NCBI GenBank assembly: GCA_910579125.1
Contig: CAJTTH010000006.1
Span: forward strand, 22,909 to 86,908
Direction of reading: 5' to 3'
Origin: an uncultured Oscillospiraceae bacterium
Lineage (GTDB): Bacteria > Bacillota > Clostridia > Oscillospirales > Ruminococcaceae
DNA length: 64,000 nucleotides
Shown: positions 1-9,435 of the stretch, in pieces
Numbering within the stretch: the first letter of the stretch is position 1
How the letters are laid out: each line of letters begins with the position of its first letter
Program-made: the position numbers and the translations under genes
Notes under the pieces: model-generated
Databases searched by the model: none
Told to the model about the DNA's origin: nothing
Seen by the model: only the letters and a program-made list of their open reading frames with translations

Positions 1-1
1 T

Positions 2-160
2 AATCGTTATAAAGATATTTCAAAAAATTGCACACAGCTTGATGTTACTTTTGAATACAAAGACAATATATTCTTCTTATGGAAGTATGGTTTTTTTGAT
101 TGTATTCCCAATAATTGGGAAGAAACCTATTCACTTCTGCCAGGCAGCTATCCGTATTAA
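2..160 (+). CDS. C-terminal end of an unidentified protein
   Basis: A reading frame is open from base 2 to the TAA at 158-160 and gives the last 52 residues of a protein whose start lies outside the window. The tail is rich in aromatic and acidic residues (for example FFLWKYGFF, NNWEETYS). I do not recognise the family. It converges on the minus-strand sugar-transport operon and is separated from it by a shared hairpin terminator. The composition looks like a genuine coding tail, but 52 residues are too few to assign a function. Confidence 0.5.
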   Translation, partial: NRYKDISKNCTQLDVTFEYKDNIFFLWKYGFFDCIPNNWEETYSLLPGSYPY

Positions 161-222
161 GCAACTGCCGTTTGTTTTAACAAAATGTTAAAAAATGTTT
201 TTCAGCAACATAAAAGAAAAAA

Positions 223-246
223 ATCCGCCCTTTTTCAAGAGCGGAT
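223..246. terminator. Bidirectional hairpin terminator
   Basis: The arms ATCCGC and GCGGAT are flanked by A-runs on the left and T-runs on the right, so the hairpin has a U-tract in both directions. It ends the minus-strand ABC operon (last stop at 274) and also the plus-strand fragment at 2-160. Confidence 0.75.
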
Positions 247-273
247 ATTTTTTGCCGATATGAGCCAAGGTAA

Positions 274-1377
274 TCAGTTTGCGAGACCTGCTCTTTCAAT
301 ACCTTCCGTGAAGTACTTCTGGAGGAAGATATACATAATTACAATAGGCGTGATCGCCATGAGACAGCCCGCTTCTACCCATACCATGAAGTTCGCGGGT
401 ATTCCGGGTTCACCCGTAAGGTAGATTGCCATTGTACTTGCGAGACCCGCAACCTGCAGAGAGATCGTCTGCGAGTTCAGGAAGAACATTGAGCTGATAA
501 AGTAGTCGTTCCAATACCATACTATCGAGAAGATGAATACCGTAAGGAACGAGCTTGCCGCGTTCGGAACCATTACGCTTATAAACGTTTTGAACGGACC
601 GCAGCCGTCAAGGTACGCCGCGTCCTCAAGCTCCTTGGGAAGACCGCGGAAGAACTGTCTGAACAGGTAGATGAACAGACCGCCGCGGATACCGTTACCG
701 AATATCGCGGGAATGTACATTGAGAAGTTCGTGTTTGTAAGACGAATGGAGTTGCCCGTAAGCGCGTTCAGCAGACCGAAGATGTCAAAGTTCGCGAATA
801 TATTATACTGCGGAAGTATGATGACCTGCGGCGGTACTATAATTTGCAGCAGAACCAGCGCAAACAGCACCTTTTTGCCCTTGAACTGAAAACGCGCAAA
901 GCCGTAGCCTGTGAGCGCGCACGCGCCAACCTGAAGCACCGAAGCCACAACGTTAAGCTGGATAGTGTTCCAGAGAACGTCGGGATATTTGATCGCGTCC
1001 CATACCTCCGAGAAATTCTGGAGACGAATGCTCTTGGGTATCCACATTATGGACGGGTCGTTCATATCGATCTGCGGACGGAGCGACGCGCTTATCATGT
1101 ACATTATCGGGTACAGGATTACAAATCCGAGACCGAACAGCAGCAAGAATCTGAATACCGGCCATACGCGGTTCGCAATTCTATTCCAGAAAATGTAAGT
1201 ATAATGCTTGCGCTCCTTCGCGTTATAGTGGCGGTAGTTCTTGATAATGCTCCAGTTTGTAACGCGTTGATACTTCTTGTCGCGGTCGTCCTCGTTCACG
1301 CGCGGCGCCTTGCCCGCGGACGTGCCGGACGCAGCACTCTCGACGTCGGAGGCTTTTTTAATATTTTCTTCTGACAT
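274..1377 (-). CDS. Carbohydrate ABC transporter permease, MalG type (pair 2)
   Basis: This is an integral-membrane subunit of a sugar importer of the MalFGK type. The 367 residues are longer than the usual 275-300 because of a charged cytoplasmic N-terminus (about residues 1-72) before the first membrane segment (about 75-97). The coupling EAA loop is visible at about 251-262 (EDAAYLDGCG), which should contact the ATPase. It starts 12 bases after the stop of the MalF-type permease at 1390-2541, so the two form the second permease pair of this operon, and it is the last gene before the terminator. No ATPase is encoded here; the UgpC-type ATPase at 16133-17275 is the likely partner (inference). 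The substrate is unknown, probably an oligosaccharide. Confidence 0.93.
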   Translation of the reverse strand: MSEENIKKASDVESAASGTSAGKAPRVNEDDRDKKYQRVTNWSIIKNYRHYNAKERKHYTYIFWNRIANRVWPVFRFLLLFGLGFVILYPIMYMISASLRPQIDMNDPSIMWIPKSIRLQNFSEVWDAIKYPDVLWNTIQLNVVASVLQVGACALTGYGFARFQFKGKKVLFALVLLQIIVPPQVIILPQYNIFANFDIFGLLNALTGNSIRLTNTNFSMYIPAIFGNGIRGGLFIYLFRQFFRGLPKELEDAAYLDGCGPFKTFISVMVPNAASSFLTVFIFSIVWYWNDYFISSMFFLNSQTISLQVAGLASTMAIYLTGEPGIPANFMVWVEAGCLMAITPIVIMYIFLQKYFTEGIERAGLAN

Positions 1378-1389
1378 AAAAGCACCTCC

Positions 1390-2541
1390 TTATTCATTCT
1401 CGTAATAAACAAATCTGTTTACGATCAAAACGACAATTCCGAGTATCGCGCCGATTATCGCGAAGTATATCCACGCCATCGCCGCCGAATATCCGTAGTC
1501 ACCCAGTCTCGACTGTTTGAGTATGAGGTTCATGACCTCGTTGTCGGTTGCAACAAATGCGTCTATGATCGTATATATCAGATTCGCCAAAATCATTGGG
1601 CTTATCATCGGGAACGTTATCTTCCAAAAGAACTCCCATGCGGTCGCGCCCTCCATATTTGCCGCTTCCTTTGCGGACGGCGGAATATTCTGAAGCGCCG
1701 AGAGGAATATCAATATCTGGATACCTGAGTTCCATACAAGGTTCAGAACATTGGAGGTAAGCTCCTCAATGAATGTCGTGAAATCCGGACTTATGTTGTA
1801 AATTCCCACAAACTCCATAAGCTCCGAAACAAGGTCGGTCTTGAACAGTGCGCTGAACTGCGTTGCGCCCGAAATACCCTGCGACGCCATATCACCGTTG
1901 ATAACCGTGATAATCGGACCTGTTGCGATAAGTACCGGCAAGAAAAATATCGCTCTCGCAAACGTTCTTCCTCTGAACTTCTGATTAAGCATGATCGCGA
2001 TGAACAGCGAGAAGATCATGATAACGAACGCCTGCGGTATGATCTGCCCTATTGAAGCCACAAGCTCTCTCGGGAAGTCCGGGTCGCCTGTGAACGCTTT
2101 GATGTAGTTCGCGAAGTTGTTCCACTCGGTGTGGATACCCGCGCTGGTGTAGCCTGCTGCGAGAGCGTCCGCCTTATCGTGCATCATCGCGTTGCTGAAC
2201 GAATACTCGATCGATTTGATAACGGGTATTACAAACAGCCAGATCGTTCCTATAAACCACAGCGCGATAAATCCGTAACCGTAAAGGTGTTTTTTGCGCT
2301 CGTAGGGTATCTTGTTGGTCTTGATCTTGCGCTCGCGTTTTTCGCCATTTTGTCTGCGGACGTCGACATCCTCGCCTGCGGCGTTAAACGCCGCTGCCGC
2401 TGCGGTATTGTGCGCCGATCTCTTTACAGGTGCGGGAGCGGGTGCTGCTTCGGGAGCTGCTTGTGCGGTCTGCTCCGCCTTTTCAACTGCTTTTTCGGTC
2501 TTGGCGGTGTTTTCCGATGCCTGCTTTTCTTTTTTACTCAT
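1390..2541 (-). CDS. Sugar ABC transporter permease, MalF type (pair 2)
   Basis: Membrane permease of a binding-protein-dependent sugar importer, 383 residues. The first 85 or so are a long cytoplasmic extension rich in Ala, Lys, Glu and Pro, unusual for the family. The membrane segments begin near residue 90, and an EAA-type loop (KEAANMEGATAWEFF) sits near residue 290. Its ATG shares one base with the stop codon of the DUF5696 gene upstream (TGATG), which implies translational coupling. With the gene at 274-1377 it makes a heterodimeric channel. Extended N-termini occur on both members of this pair but not on the other pair in the operon. Confidence 0.93.
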   Translation of the reverse strand: MSKKEKQASENTAKTEKAVEKAEQTAQAAPEAAPAPAPVKRSAHNTAAAAAFNAAGEDVDVRRQNGEKRERKIKTNKIPYERKKHLYGYGFIALWFIGTIWLFVIPVIKSIEYSFSNAMMHDKADALAAGYTSAGIHTEWNNFANYIKAFTGDPDFPRELVASIGQIIPQAFVIMIFSLFIAIMLNQKFRGRTFARAIFFLPVLIATGPIITVINGDMASQGISGATQFSALFKTDLVSELMEFVGIYNISPDFTTFIEELTSNVLNLVWNSGIQILIFLSALQNIPPSAKEAANMEGATAWEFFWKITFPMISPMILANLIYTIIDAFVATDNEVMNLILKQSRLGDYGYSAAMAWIYFAIIGAILGIVVLIVNRFVYYENE

Positions 2542-4910
2542 CAGTCAGTCGTCGCTCCTTTCCAAGTTTTTTCCGGCAGCTGAACCTCTGTGCCGTTGAT
2601 TTTCAGCGTGTAGTTGTCAAGATCCGCTGTAAGAACCGTACCGTCCTCGAACGTGGTTTCGATTACTCTTGACGAAATGTACTTGTGGTCGGTAATAGGC
2701 GAATTGGAAACGCCCGCGAGATTTTGCTTGAAGAACTTGTATTCCTCAGCCGCAACGTCCAACCAACCCGAGTAATGAGTGTAGAACAGCGTCTCGTACT
2801 TGCAGTCCGTAAGCTCGTTGGGCGACTCGTACATAAGTCCGTAGTGGAGCGGGGTGCCCGTAACGAAAGAGAGCAGCAACATCTCGTCTGCACTTGCGCT
2901 TGCGTTCTTTTCCTTTGAGGAGTACGGGATATATCCGTGAATTACCATTTCGTAAAGCGGGATATCGTAGTCCGTGAGGTCGAAAGCGCTGCTGTAAAGC
3001 GGAACATCGCGAATGCTGTCAACGTACTTGAACGCGTAGTCGTTGCACGCCGACGCCTCAAACTTGATGCCGCTGTTGTTGATGATCTCGTAGCTCTTCT
3101 TCAAATTCTCGACAGCCTGCTGTCTGGATGTTTTCTTATCCTTGTTGCCGCTGTAATCGCTGTACAGCATACTTGTGCCGTTGCCGACGGAAATCGCGCC
3201 TATGCCCTCCGAGGAGTAGCTCGAAACGACTTCGCCGTAAACCTTGGTGTAGTAAGCGGGCGTGAGAATGAACCAGTTGGGTCTTGTGTCGTGAGGAGTT
3301 CCGAACGCTATCTCGTATTCGCCCTGAGTAGCGTAGGACTTGGAAAGTCCGATTACCGAAGCGCCGGTCTTGGAGTATCCGTTGCCGCTGCGCTCAAATT
3401 CGGTAAGGTCCACGTTGGGAGCGAGCGTTATACCCGCCGACTTACAGTAGTCGTAAAGCGCCTTAAACGCGCTCTTTCCGCCAAGCGAATTGGCGTAATC
3501 GACCGAGTTGGATATTTTGTCGGTAAGACCCGCCGTATTAAAATCGTTATATCCGACGACCATTTCGTCGATACCGCGGTTTTTCAACTCCTCGAGAATG
3601 ATCTTTGCCTGCTCGTAGGTAGTCGCGGCGGTCTGCATTTTGATCGGCAGACCCATTATCGAGCGCTCCTTTACCGCGCCGCCGTAAAGGTCGACGTAAA
3701 GCGCTGTATTGTCTGCGTCGGTTTTCTTCGACATAAGACCTTCGTCCAGAAGATACTTCTGATAACGCTTGGCTATGTCAACATAAGTAGTATCGCTCTT
3801 TGCAATCGGGTAGTAGCGAACGGTCACGCGCTCCTCGGGAATCCTAGTCTGCTCGTAGGCTTTCAGCGCCGACGCGTTGATTGCTCCCATGAAGTACTGA
3901 TCGTTGCCTCTGATCGCGAAATCAAAGTACGCGGAGTTGTAACCCGTAGCGTCCTGACCCGCAATACCCGCTTTCGCGGTCGCGTAAGCCGCGCCCTCGG
4001 TAATGACCTCCAACAAAGCGGAGTCCTTCTTTACAACGCCGAGAATGGGCAGATACGCCTGCTCCGTCTTTTTTGGCGCTCTATCCTGCGAATAAGCGTA
4101 TTCGCGTCCGTAGATCTTCTGCGAATACTTCATCGACGAGCCCTTGCCGTTATTGAAGTTGATGACCGCGCCGGAACCGTCGGGAATAACGAAGTATCCC
4201 TCCTCATCGGCATAGCCCGCGTTCATATTCGGGAAAAGGCTGAGATCGACAACCGAACGCGTCGCCTCATCAATCTCTGTGGGAGCGTCCAATTCGACCT
4301 CGGTGATCTCGTTTACCAGAACGGAAACATCGTAATGGTCGTCAGTGAGCGTAACGGTATACGGAACGGTTATTCCCTGCTCGGGGAACGATACTGTCGC
4401 CTTGAAGCCATTGTTTATCCTTTCAACCGTAGTTGTACCGTCCAGCGCCGAGCGCACCAGCGTAATAGGCGCGTCGGTGTCCGTGACCTTAACGGTGCTG
4501 ATGACCATCGCGGACTTCAACTGCGCTTTCAGCTGCTGGCTCTTTGTCAGGGGATCGTTGTCGGAATTGTACGGATTGCTCCAGATTATCTCGCCGTTTT
4601 CGAGACACTCCACCGCAAACGTTCCCGTAGCGTCGTCAACATACAGCTTCAGCGTGGAGCTTGAGGCGCATTCGCTCATAGCGGCGAGCGCCTGTTCCTC
4701 GGTGAGCGCGGTATCTTCGGGTGTTTCCGGTGCGGCATCACCGCTTGTATCTGCCCCGTCAGCGCCGTCTCCGGGGTTTTCCGCTCCGCCGTCGGCAGGT
4801 TGAGTTGCCTCGGTATTTTCCGCCGCCTGAGACAATGCGCTCTGGCTGGTTGTTACCAACATAACTGCGCAAAGCGCGGAAATCATTATTCTCTTGCGAA
4901 ATTGCAGCAT
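2541..4910 (-). CDS. Secreted DUF5696-type protein
   Basis: A 789-residue exported protein. The N-terminus has a clear signal peptide (basic MLQFRKR, hydrophobic core to about residue 28), then an acidic, Gly/Pro/Thr-rich linker to about residue 75, then a large globular part with the look of a glycoside-binding or glycosidase-like fold. I place it in the DUF5696 family from its overall sequence character and from its setting between sugar permeases and NHL/YIP1 genes. That family has no assigned activity and I do not propose one. There is no membrane anchor at the C-terminus and no lipobox. It lies 41 bases downstream of the YIP1 gene and overlaps the next permease by one base. A role in capturing or processing the transported glycan is inference from context. 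Confidence 0.75.
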   Translation of the reverse strand: MLQFRKRIMISALCAVMLVTTSQSALSQAAENTEATQPADGGAENPGDGADGADTSGDAAPETPEDTALTEEQALAAMSECASSSTLKLYVDDATGTFAVECLENGEIIWSNPYNSDNDPLTKSQQLKAQLKSAMVISTVKVTDTDAPITLVRSALDGTTTVERINNGFKATVSFPEQGITVPYTVTLTDDHYDVSVLVNEITEVELDAPTEIDEATRSVVDLSLFPNMNAGYADEEGYFVIPDGSGAVINFNNGKGSSMKYSQKIYGREYAYSQDRAPKKTEQAYLPILGVVKKDSALLEVITEGAAYATAKAGIAGQDATGYNSAYFDFAIRGNDQYFMGAINASALKAYEQTRIPEERVTVRYYPIAKSDTTYVDIAKRYQKYLLDEGLMSKKTDADNTALYVDLYGGAVKERSIMGLPIKMQTAATTYEQAKIILEELKNRGIDEMVVGYNDFNTAGLTDKISNSVDYANSLGGKSAFKALYDYCKSAGITLAPNVDLTEFERSGNGYSKTGASVIGLSKSYATQGEYEIAFGTPHDTRPNWFILTPAYYTKVYGEVVSSYSSEGIGAISVGNGTSMLYSDYSGNKDKKTSRQQAVENLKKSYEIINNSGIKFEASACNDYAFKYVDSIRDVPLYSSAFDLTDYDIPLYEMVIHGYIPYSSKEKNASASADEMLLLSFVTGTPLHYGLMYESPNELTDCKYETLFYTHYSGWLDVAAEEYKFFKQNLAGVSNSPITDHKYISSRVIETTFEDGTVLTADLDNYTLKINGTEVQLPEKTWKGATTD

Positions 4911-4951
4911 TTTTACACCACCATCTTCAGTAAACTATTCTTAACAAGCTC

Positions 4952-5713
4952 TCAGCGGAGCTTCTTCTGCTCTTTCCTGATCTGCGCTTTCTCAAATGCC
5001 GTGTACGCAACGCAGACGATCGCAACAACTGCCGCAATAATGCCGATCATTATAGCTATCAGCGCCGCGGAGGACATACTCGGGTTTCTGTAAAGCAGCT
5101 CGGTGTATATTGCGTAAACGAACAGGTAAACCTGCTGGAACAGCGACACCAGAAGCACCGTCAGAATGATAATGATAACCATCGCGACGATCGTAAAGAG
5201 CATCGACAGTATCGTCTGCCAGAAATTGTACTGGTGAACGGTTTTCATTCCCGAGAACAGCAGCAGTATACTGTATCCCACAGTAATGTAGGTTACAAAG
5301 TTAAGGAACATATACTCGTCACGGGTAAGGCAGTTGGAGAGAATGATGTTGACTACCTTGCCTATGATGTACGGAACAAGCGCGTATGCCGTATTGACGC
5401 AAATATTTCTCATAGTGCCCTCGCCGTTAAACAGCGTACACAGCGCCCAGTTTCCTATTACCCAGGTAAAGAACAGCACGATCGACTGAATTATGATCGG
5501 CACAATGTTGAATACCTTGACCATCGTGTAGTTATGCAGAAATCCCGTCAGCACCTGGTCTGCTATTGTAACAAGGAAAAACAGCGCTACAATAACCATT
5601 GCGACTTTCATGTTATAGGCTTTCTTCCAACGCAGATCCTCGTAGCCCTCAAAGGGGTGCCGCATAACGTAGAACGGCCATTGCCAAGCCGGTAAGTCCA
5701 AATCAAAACGCAT
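4952..5713 (-). CDS. YIP1-family integral membrane protein
   Basis: A 253-residue protein with about five hydrophobic segments after a cytoplasmic start that contains WPFYVMRHPFEGYEDLRW, a pattern typical of bacterial YIP1-domain proteins that sit beside NHL-repeat and sugar-transport genes in Clostridia. The very basic C-terminal tail (KAQIRKEQKKLR) should be cytoplasmic. It begins 3 bases after the stop of the NHL-repeat gene, so the two are co-translated. Its biochemical role is not known. The conserved neighbourhood suggests a membrane scaffold for the surface glycan apparatus (inference). Confidence 0.8.
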   Translation of the reverse strand: MRFDLDLPAWQWPFYVMRHPFEGYEDLRWKKAYNMKVAMVIVALFFLVTIADQVLTGFLHNYTMVKVFNIVPIIIQSIVLFFTWVIGNWALCTLFNGEGTMRNICVNTAYALVPYIIGKVVNIILSNCLTRDEYMFLNFVTYITVGYSILLLFSGMKTVHQYNFWQTILSMLFTIVAMVIIIILTVLLVSLFQQVYLFVYAIYTELLYRNPSMSSAALIAIMIGIIAAVVAIVCVAYTAFEKAQIRKEQKKLR

Positions 5714-5716
5714 TGC

Positions 5717-7369
5717 TTACCCCTCCTCTTTCTTTTGCTGCTCGCGCAATATTTTGTCTGCGGCAGCGCGTTTCTTCGCTCTCTTTTTTCCTCTGATAGA
5801 CGAAATTACATAAATCGCCACAAATATCAGAATAATTACAACTGCGAAAATCGTAAAGTTATCGCGGATAAAGTTCATACGCCAGCTCTTGAACGCGTCG
5901 GAATAGCCGCTTCTGGACTGCATATAGAAGTAGTCCATCGCTTTCTCGTAGTCCTTAGCGTTAAGGTGCGCGTTTCCGAGACCGATGTACGCCATCCAGT
6001 AGTTGGAGTCGCGTCTGAGCACCTCGTTCCAAGGCTCTATGGACTCCTCGTACTTACCTGCGTTAAAGAGCGACATTGCCTCCTGAACTATCGAGCCGAA
6101 CTCAGTGCGCTTGAACACCGTAATGGAGCTCTTTCTGCTGTCCAGCACGTATACGTTCGTGCCTAGGCTCTCGATCGCGTTTACGTTTGTGAACGTGCCC
6201 TTCTGGTCGCTGTTTCCGCCGAAAACAAACAGCAGCGTGCACTCGTCGTCATACTGGAACACACGTCCCGTTGTCAGATCAAGCAAGTTAATCTCGCCGT
6301 GCGGTCCTACGTCAACGTCGCATATCTGCGAAGAGTAGGTCGTGCCGCGGTAGTACTTTACCAGCGCGTCGCCGAACGTATACTCATTATAACCCAGATT
6401 GATGAAAATGTTCGTACCTGCCGAGTTCATCTTCTTCAGAATATCCGTGTCGGAGTTCTTGCTCTTCGTTACCGTGTAAACGAAGTTGTCCGGATCGATA
6501 TCGAAGTTCGTGATCTCAACGGGAACGCTTCTCTTCATTCGCTTGATCTGTTCCGTTGTCATGATCAGCTTCCAGAACGCGTTGAGAATAACCTCTCCTG
6601 TTTTTTCAACGCGGTTTGCGCCGTAATAACCGTTAAACTCGCCCTCGCGGGAGAACACTACCGCGCCGCGCGTAATAGTCGTAATGCAGACGTAAACGTT
6701 TTTCGCCGCATCCACAAGCACCTTTTCGGGCTTAAAGGTCGTGTTGGCATCATAGTAAATACCCTCGGGTCTTGTGTAAATCTCATCGACCTTTCCGTAA
6801 CCGATACCGTTCGCGTCTTTATCAGGTCTGAACTGCACAACCCGGTTATTTTCGCTGTCTGCAACGTAGATGTTGCCCTCATCCACAAACACGCCCGTGG
6901 GAGTGTTGAAGTAGATGTTTGTCTCTTTCTGATAGCGCTCCTCGTTCATTGAACCGCTGTCAAAGGCGGCTTTCTTTTCGTCGAGCCACTCCTGTTTTCC
7001 GGAGAAATCAAGGTATTCAATGGTGTTTATAAGATTGAAATCCTTATCGGTAACAACGATACGCCCTTTCTGAGCCTTTGAATCGAAGTTGCCGACATAC
7101 GCACTGTCCGCAATGTAGAGCTGTTCCTCATCGTCGAAAAACAGGTCGGCGGGAGTTGTCAATGAACCGCAGCCTATGTCCTGTCCCGAAACGACCTTGT
7201 CAACAACGTAGCCGTTCTGTGACGGTACGGGATCGCCCCACCAGTCGTAGTTGTAGCCCATATAAGGCTCGTCGGCAAACGCCACAGCGCTTGTGCACAA
7301 CACAGCCGCTGCCATAACCGCCGATACGACCCGTCTTGCTATGCGTTTAATTGATGGCACCGAAATCAT
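5717..7369 (-). CDS. NHL-repeat beta-propeller protein with TPR and C-terminal membrane anchor
   Basis: A 550-residue exported protein. The signal peptide ends near AFADEPY (residue 32-35). Repeated NHL-type blades follow (LFFDDEEQLYIADS, GVFVDEGNIYVADSENNRVVQF, NVYVLDSRKSSITVF), giving an extracellular beta-propeller to about residue 410. A TPR-like helical segment (AGKYEESIEPWNEVLRRD and the next repeat) occupies about 415-480. One membrane helix near 498-520 and a Lys/Arg-rich cytoplasmic tail close the protein. Propeller plus TPR suggests protein or glycan binding at the outer face. It is transcribed between the first permease pair and YIP1. No catalytic motif is visible. Confidence 0.82.
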   Translation of the reverse strand: MISVPSIKRIARRVVSAVMAAAVLCTSAVAFADEPYMGYNYDWWGDPVPSQNGYVVDKVVSGQDIGCGSLTTPADLFFDDEEQLYIADSAYVGNFDSKAQKGRIVVTDKDFNLINTIEYLDFSGKQEWLDEKKAAFDSGSMNEERYQKETNIYFNTPTGVFVDEGNIYVADSENNRVVQFRPDKDANGIGYGKVDEIYTRPEGIYYDANTTFKPEKVLVDAAKNVYVCITTITRGAVVFSREGEFNGYYGANRVEKTGEVILNAFWKLIMTTEQIKRMKRSVPVEITNFDIDPDNFVYTVTKSKNSDTDILKKMNSAGTNIFINLGYNEYTFGDALVKYYRGTTYSSQICDVDVGPHGEINLLDLTTGRVFQYDDECTLLFVFGGNSDQKGTFTNVNAIESLGTNVYVLDSRKSSITVFKRTEFGSIVQEAMSLFNAGKYEESIEPWNEVLRRDSNYWMAYIGLGNAHLNAKDYEKAMDYFYMQSRSGYSDAFKSWRMNFIRDNFTIFAVVIILIFVAIYVISSIRGKKRAKKRAAADKILREQQKKEEG

Positions 7370-7392
7370 CCTTTCGTTAGTTTAATCAATTA

Positions 7393-8253
7393 TCAGTCCT
7401 TAAGACCCGAATGAGCCATTGTTTCAACAACGTTGCTCTGCAAGATAAGGAACAGTATCATCGGCGGAAGCATCAGCACAACTACCGTTGCGTAAGAAAC
7501 GCCCGCTCTTGCCAGACCCGATGCCGCTATCTGCTGCATTACAATCGGGATCGGCTTCAGCTGCTCGGAGTAAACGAACAGATAACCCGTGATCTGCCAC
7601 GCGCCCTGGAACGCGAATATCATCAGCGTCAGCCACGCGGGCTTAACGTTCGGCATTACAATCTGCCAGCAAATTCTCAGGTGAGACGCGCCGTCGAGCT
7701 TTGCCGCTTCGATCATCGACTCCGGTATCTGCCCCATAAACTGCTTCATGAGGAACAGACCCATGGGCGTCGCGATATACGGCAGCGTAAGCGCGAAGTA
7801 TGTGTCGATAAGTCCCATATTCGCCATTACGATATACTGTACGATATATGTAACGGACGATGTAAACAGCAACGCTACCTCAATGATCTTGTTCATTGCC
7901 TTAATGCCGGGGGCTTTTACCTTTGCGAGCACGTATGCCGCAGAGGAAGCGAACAGCAACTGAGCCGCCGTAACAACTACCGAAACGAATACGGAGTTAA
8001 ATACGTATCTTGAAAACGGAACGTCCATTCCGCCTGCGACCTTAAGCATATCCTCAAAGGACTGCATTGTCGGACGCTGTACATAGAGCTTGGGCGGGAA
8101 GAGAAACAGCTCCTCGACGGGCTTTATTGATTGAATGATCGAGAAATAGATCGGGAACAGCATAAATATGCCAACCAGCGCCAGGAGAATAAATATGAAG
8201 ATATCTCCGCCGCGGGAGCCGCCCCACATTCTCCGCTTCTTTATCAGTCGCAA
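7393..8253 (-). CDS. Carbohydrate ABC transporter permease, MalG type (pair 1)
   Basis: A 286-residue membrane permease of normal family length, with the typical start (basic KKRRMWGG, then a first helix) and an EAA loop around ESMIEAAKLDGASHLRICW. It overlaps the small membrane protein gene upstream by 10 bases and ends 24 bases before the NHL gene. It pairs with the 312-residue permease at 8458-9396 to form the first transporter channel of the operon. The ATPase must be supplied in trans. Confidence 0.93.
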   Translation of the reverse strand: MRLIKKRRMWGGSRGGDIFIFILLALVGIFMLFPIYFSIIQSIKPVEELFLFPPKLYVQRPTMQSFEDMLKVAGGMDVPFSRYVFNSVFVSVVVTAAQLLFASSAAYVLAKVKAPGIKAMNKIIEVALLFTSSVTYIVQYIVMANMGLIDTYFALTLPYIATPMGLFLMKQFMGQIPESMIEAAKLDGASHLRICWQIVMPNVKPAWLTLMIFAFQGAWQITGYLFVYSEQLKPIPIVMQQIAASGLARAGVSYATVVVLMLPPMILFLILQSNVVETMAHSGLKD

Positions 8254-8444
8254 GTGAAGCCCTCCTCTCCTGTCAGTCTCTTAATCGTGTGAACTGCAAG
8301 CGCGGTGATCGCCGAGCACGCAAGTACTGCCAGCATACCCACGGCAAGCACTCTCATGATCTCGCTGTCAAATACCCGCATAGGGCAGCGGCACTCCTTT
8401 TCGCAAGCGTCCGCCTCGGTAAGCTCTTTTTTCAGAAATCTCAT
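8244..8444 (-). CDS. Small single-pass membrane protein
   Basis: A 66-residue protein with a charged, Cys-containing N-terminus (ADACEKECRCP) and one hydrophobic helix (about residues 31-52) followed by a short tail. It is squeezed between two permease genes: 13 bases after the end of the 312-residue permease and overlapping the start of the 286-residue permease by 10 bases. The tight packing supports a real gene. I do not recognise a family. It could be an accessory subunit of the first transporter, but that is only inferred from position. Confidence 0.6.
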   Translation of the reverse strand: MRFLKKELTEADACEKECRCPMRVFDSEIMRVLAVGMLAVLACSAITALAVHTIKRLTGEEGFTCD

Positions 8445-8457
8445 CTCAAAGCCCTCC

Positions 8458-9396
8458 TTACGTATCGAGTATTCCGCTCATTGCCTTGCGGATAACATTG
8501 TTTACAAGCAGCATCACGATGAACAGGAAGAAGCATACCGCACAAGCATAGCCCATTTCGAAACGGATAGATCCGTAGTCGAACGCGTGTGTCATAAGCG
8601 TATGAGCCGCATAATCCGTTGACGGGAAAGCCGTCAAAAATCTTCCTATATCGCCCGCCGTAAAGGAAGCGGTGATCTGCATTACCGCTGCAAACAGCAG
8701 CTGCGGTCCCATAGCGGGAACGGTGATGTAGATAAGCTCCTGGAAGCGGTTCTTGATGCCCTCGATAGCGCCCGCCTCGTAGCCTGCCTTGTCGATACCT
8801 TGCAGACCCGCGCGGATCGCGAGGAAGCCCGCGCCGAGCGACATCCACATCTGCACGATGATAACGCACATCAGTATGTAGCGGGAGTCGGTCAGCCACT
8901 GCTGCGGTCCCTTGATAATGCCGAGGTTCATAAGTATCGAGTTCAGCGGTCCCTGCGAGTCGCCCGAGAATATCAGCTGCCATGTGGCATAGATATTACC
9001 CGCCAGCGTAGGCGCATAGAAGATGTAGGTGAACACGGTCTTGAGCGGACCGGGCATTTCGTTGATGAGCCACGCGAGCAGGAAGCACATGATGTAGCTC
9101 ACGGGACCCGTGATGATAGCGAACACGAGCGTATTCTGAATTGCTATCAGAAATACGTCGTCCGCCAGAAACAGCGTATAGAAGTTGGACAAACCCGTCC
9201 ACTTCGGGAACTGCGCCATATTGAAGTTCGTAAAGCCGACCGGCAGCGAAATCAATACGGGAATTGCCGTAAAGACCAAGAACAGTAAAAAGTACGGCAG
9301 AGCGAGGACGTAAGCGCTGGTGTTTTTCTTCATCTCGCGCATTGTATAGCGAAACTTGCTGTCCTCGATATATTGAGATTTTTCTTTACCGAACAA
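8458..9396 (-). CDS. Sugar ABC transporter permease, MalF type (pair 1)
   Basis: A 312-residue permease with six predicted membrane helices starting near residue 30 (YVLALPYFLLFLVFTAIPVL) and an EAA-type loop near YEAGAIEGIKNRFQEL. This is the usual length for the LacF/MalF group. It follows the solute-binding protein gene by 39 bases and precedes the 66-residue membrane protein. Together with the 286-residue permease it should form the translocation pore served by the binding protein. Confidence 0.93.
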   Translation of the reverse strand: MFGKEKSQYIEDSKFRYTMREMKKNTSAYVLALPYFLLFLVFTAIPVLISLPVGFTNFNMAQFPKWTGLSNFYTLFLADDVFLIAIQNTLVFAIITGPVSYIMCFLLAWLINEMPGPLKTVFTYIFYAPTLAGNIYATWQLIFSGDSQGPLNSILMNLGIIKGPQQWLTDSRYILMCVIIVQMWMSLGAGFLAIRAGLQGIDKAGYEAGAIEGIKNRFQELIYITVPAMGPQLLFAAVMQITASFTAGDIGRFLTAFPSTDYAAHTLMTHAFDYGSIRFEMGYACAVCFFLFIVMLLVNNVIRKAMSGILDT

Positions 9397-9435
9397 GCTG
9401 ATTCCTCCTAAAATTTAATAGGTACCTCATATCGG

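Noticed and set aside
2937..4664. 575-codon open frame on the plus strand
   Set aside because: It is exactly antisense to the DUF5696 gene, rich in Arg/Val as expected from complementing GC-wobble codons, and has no ribosome site.
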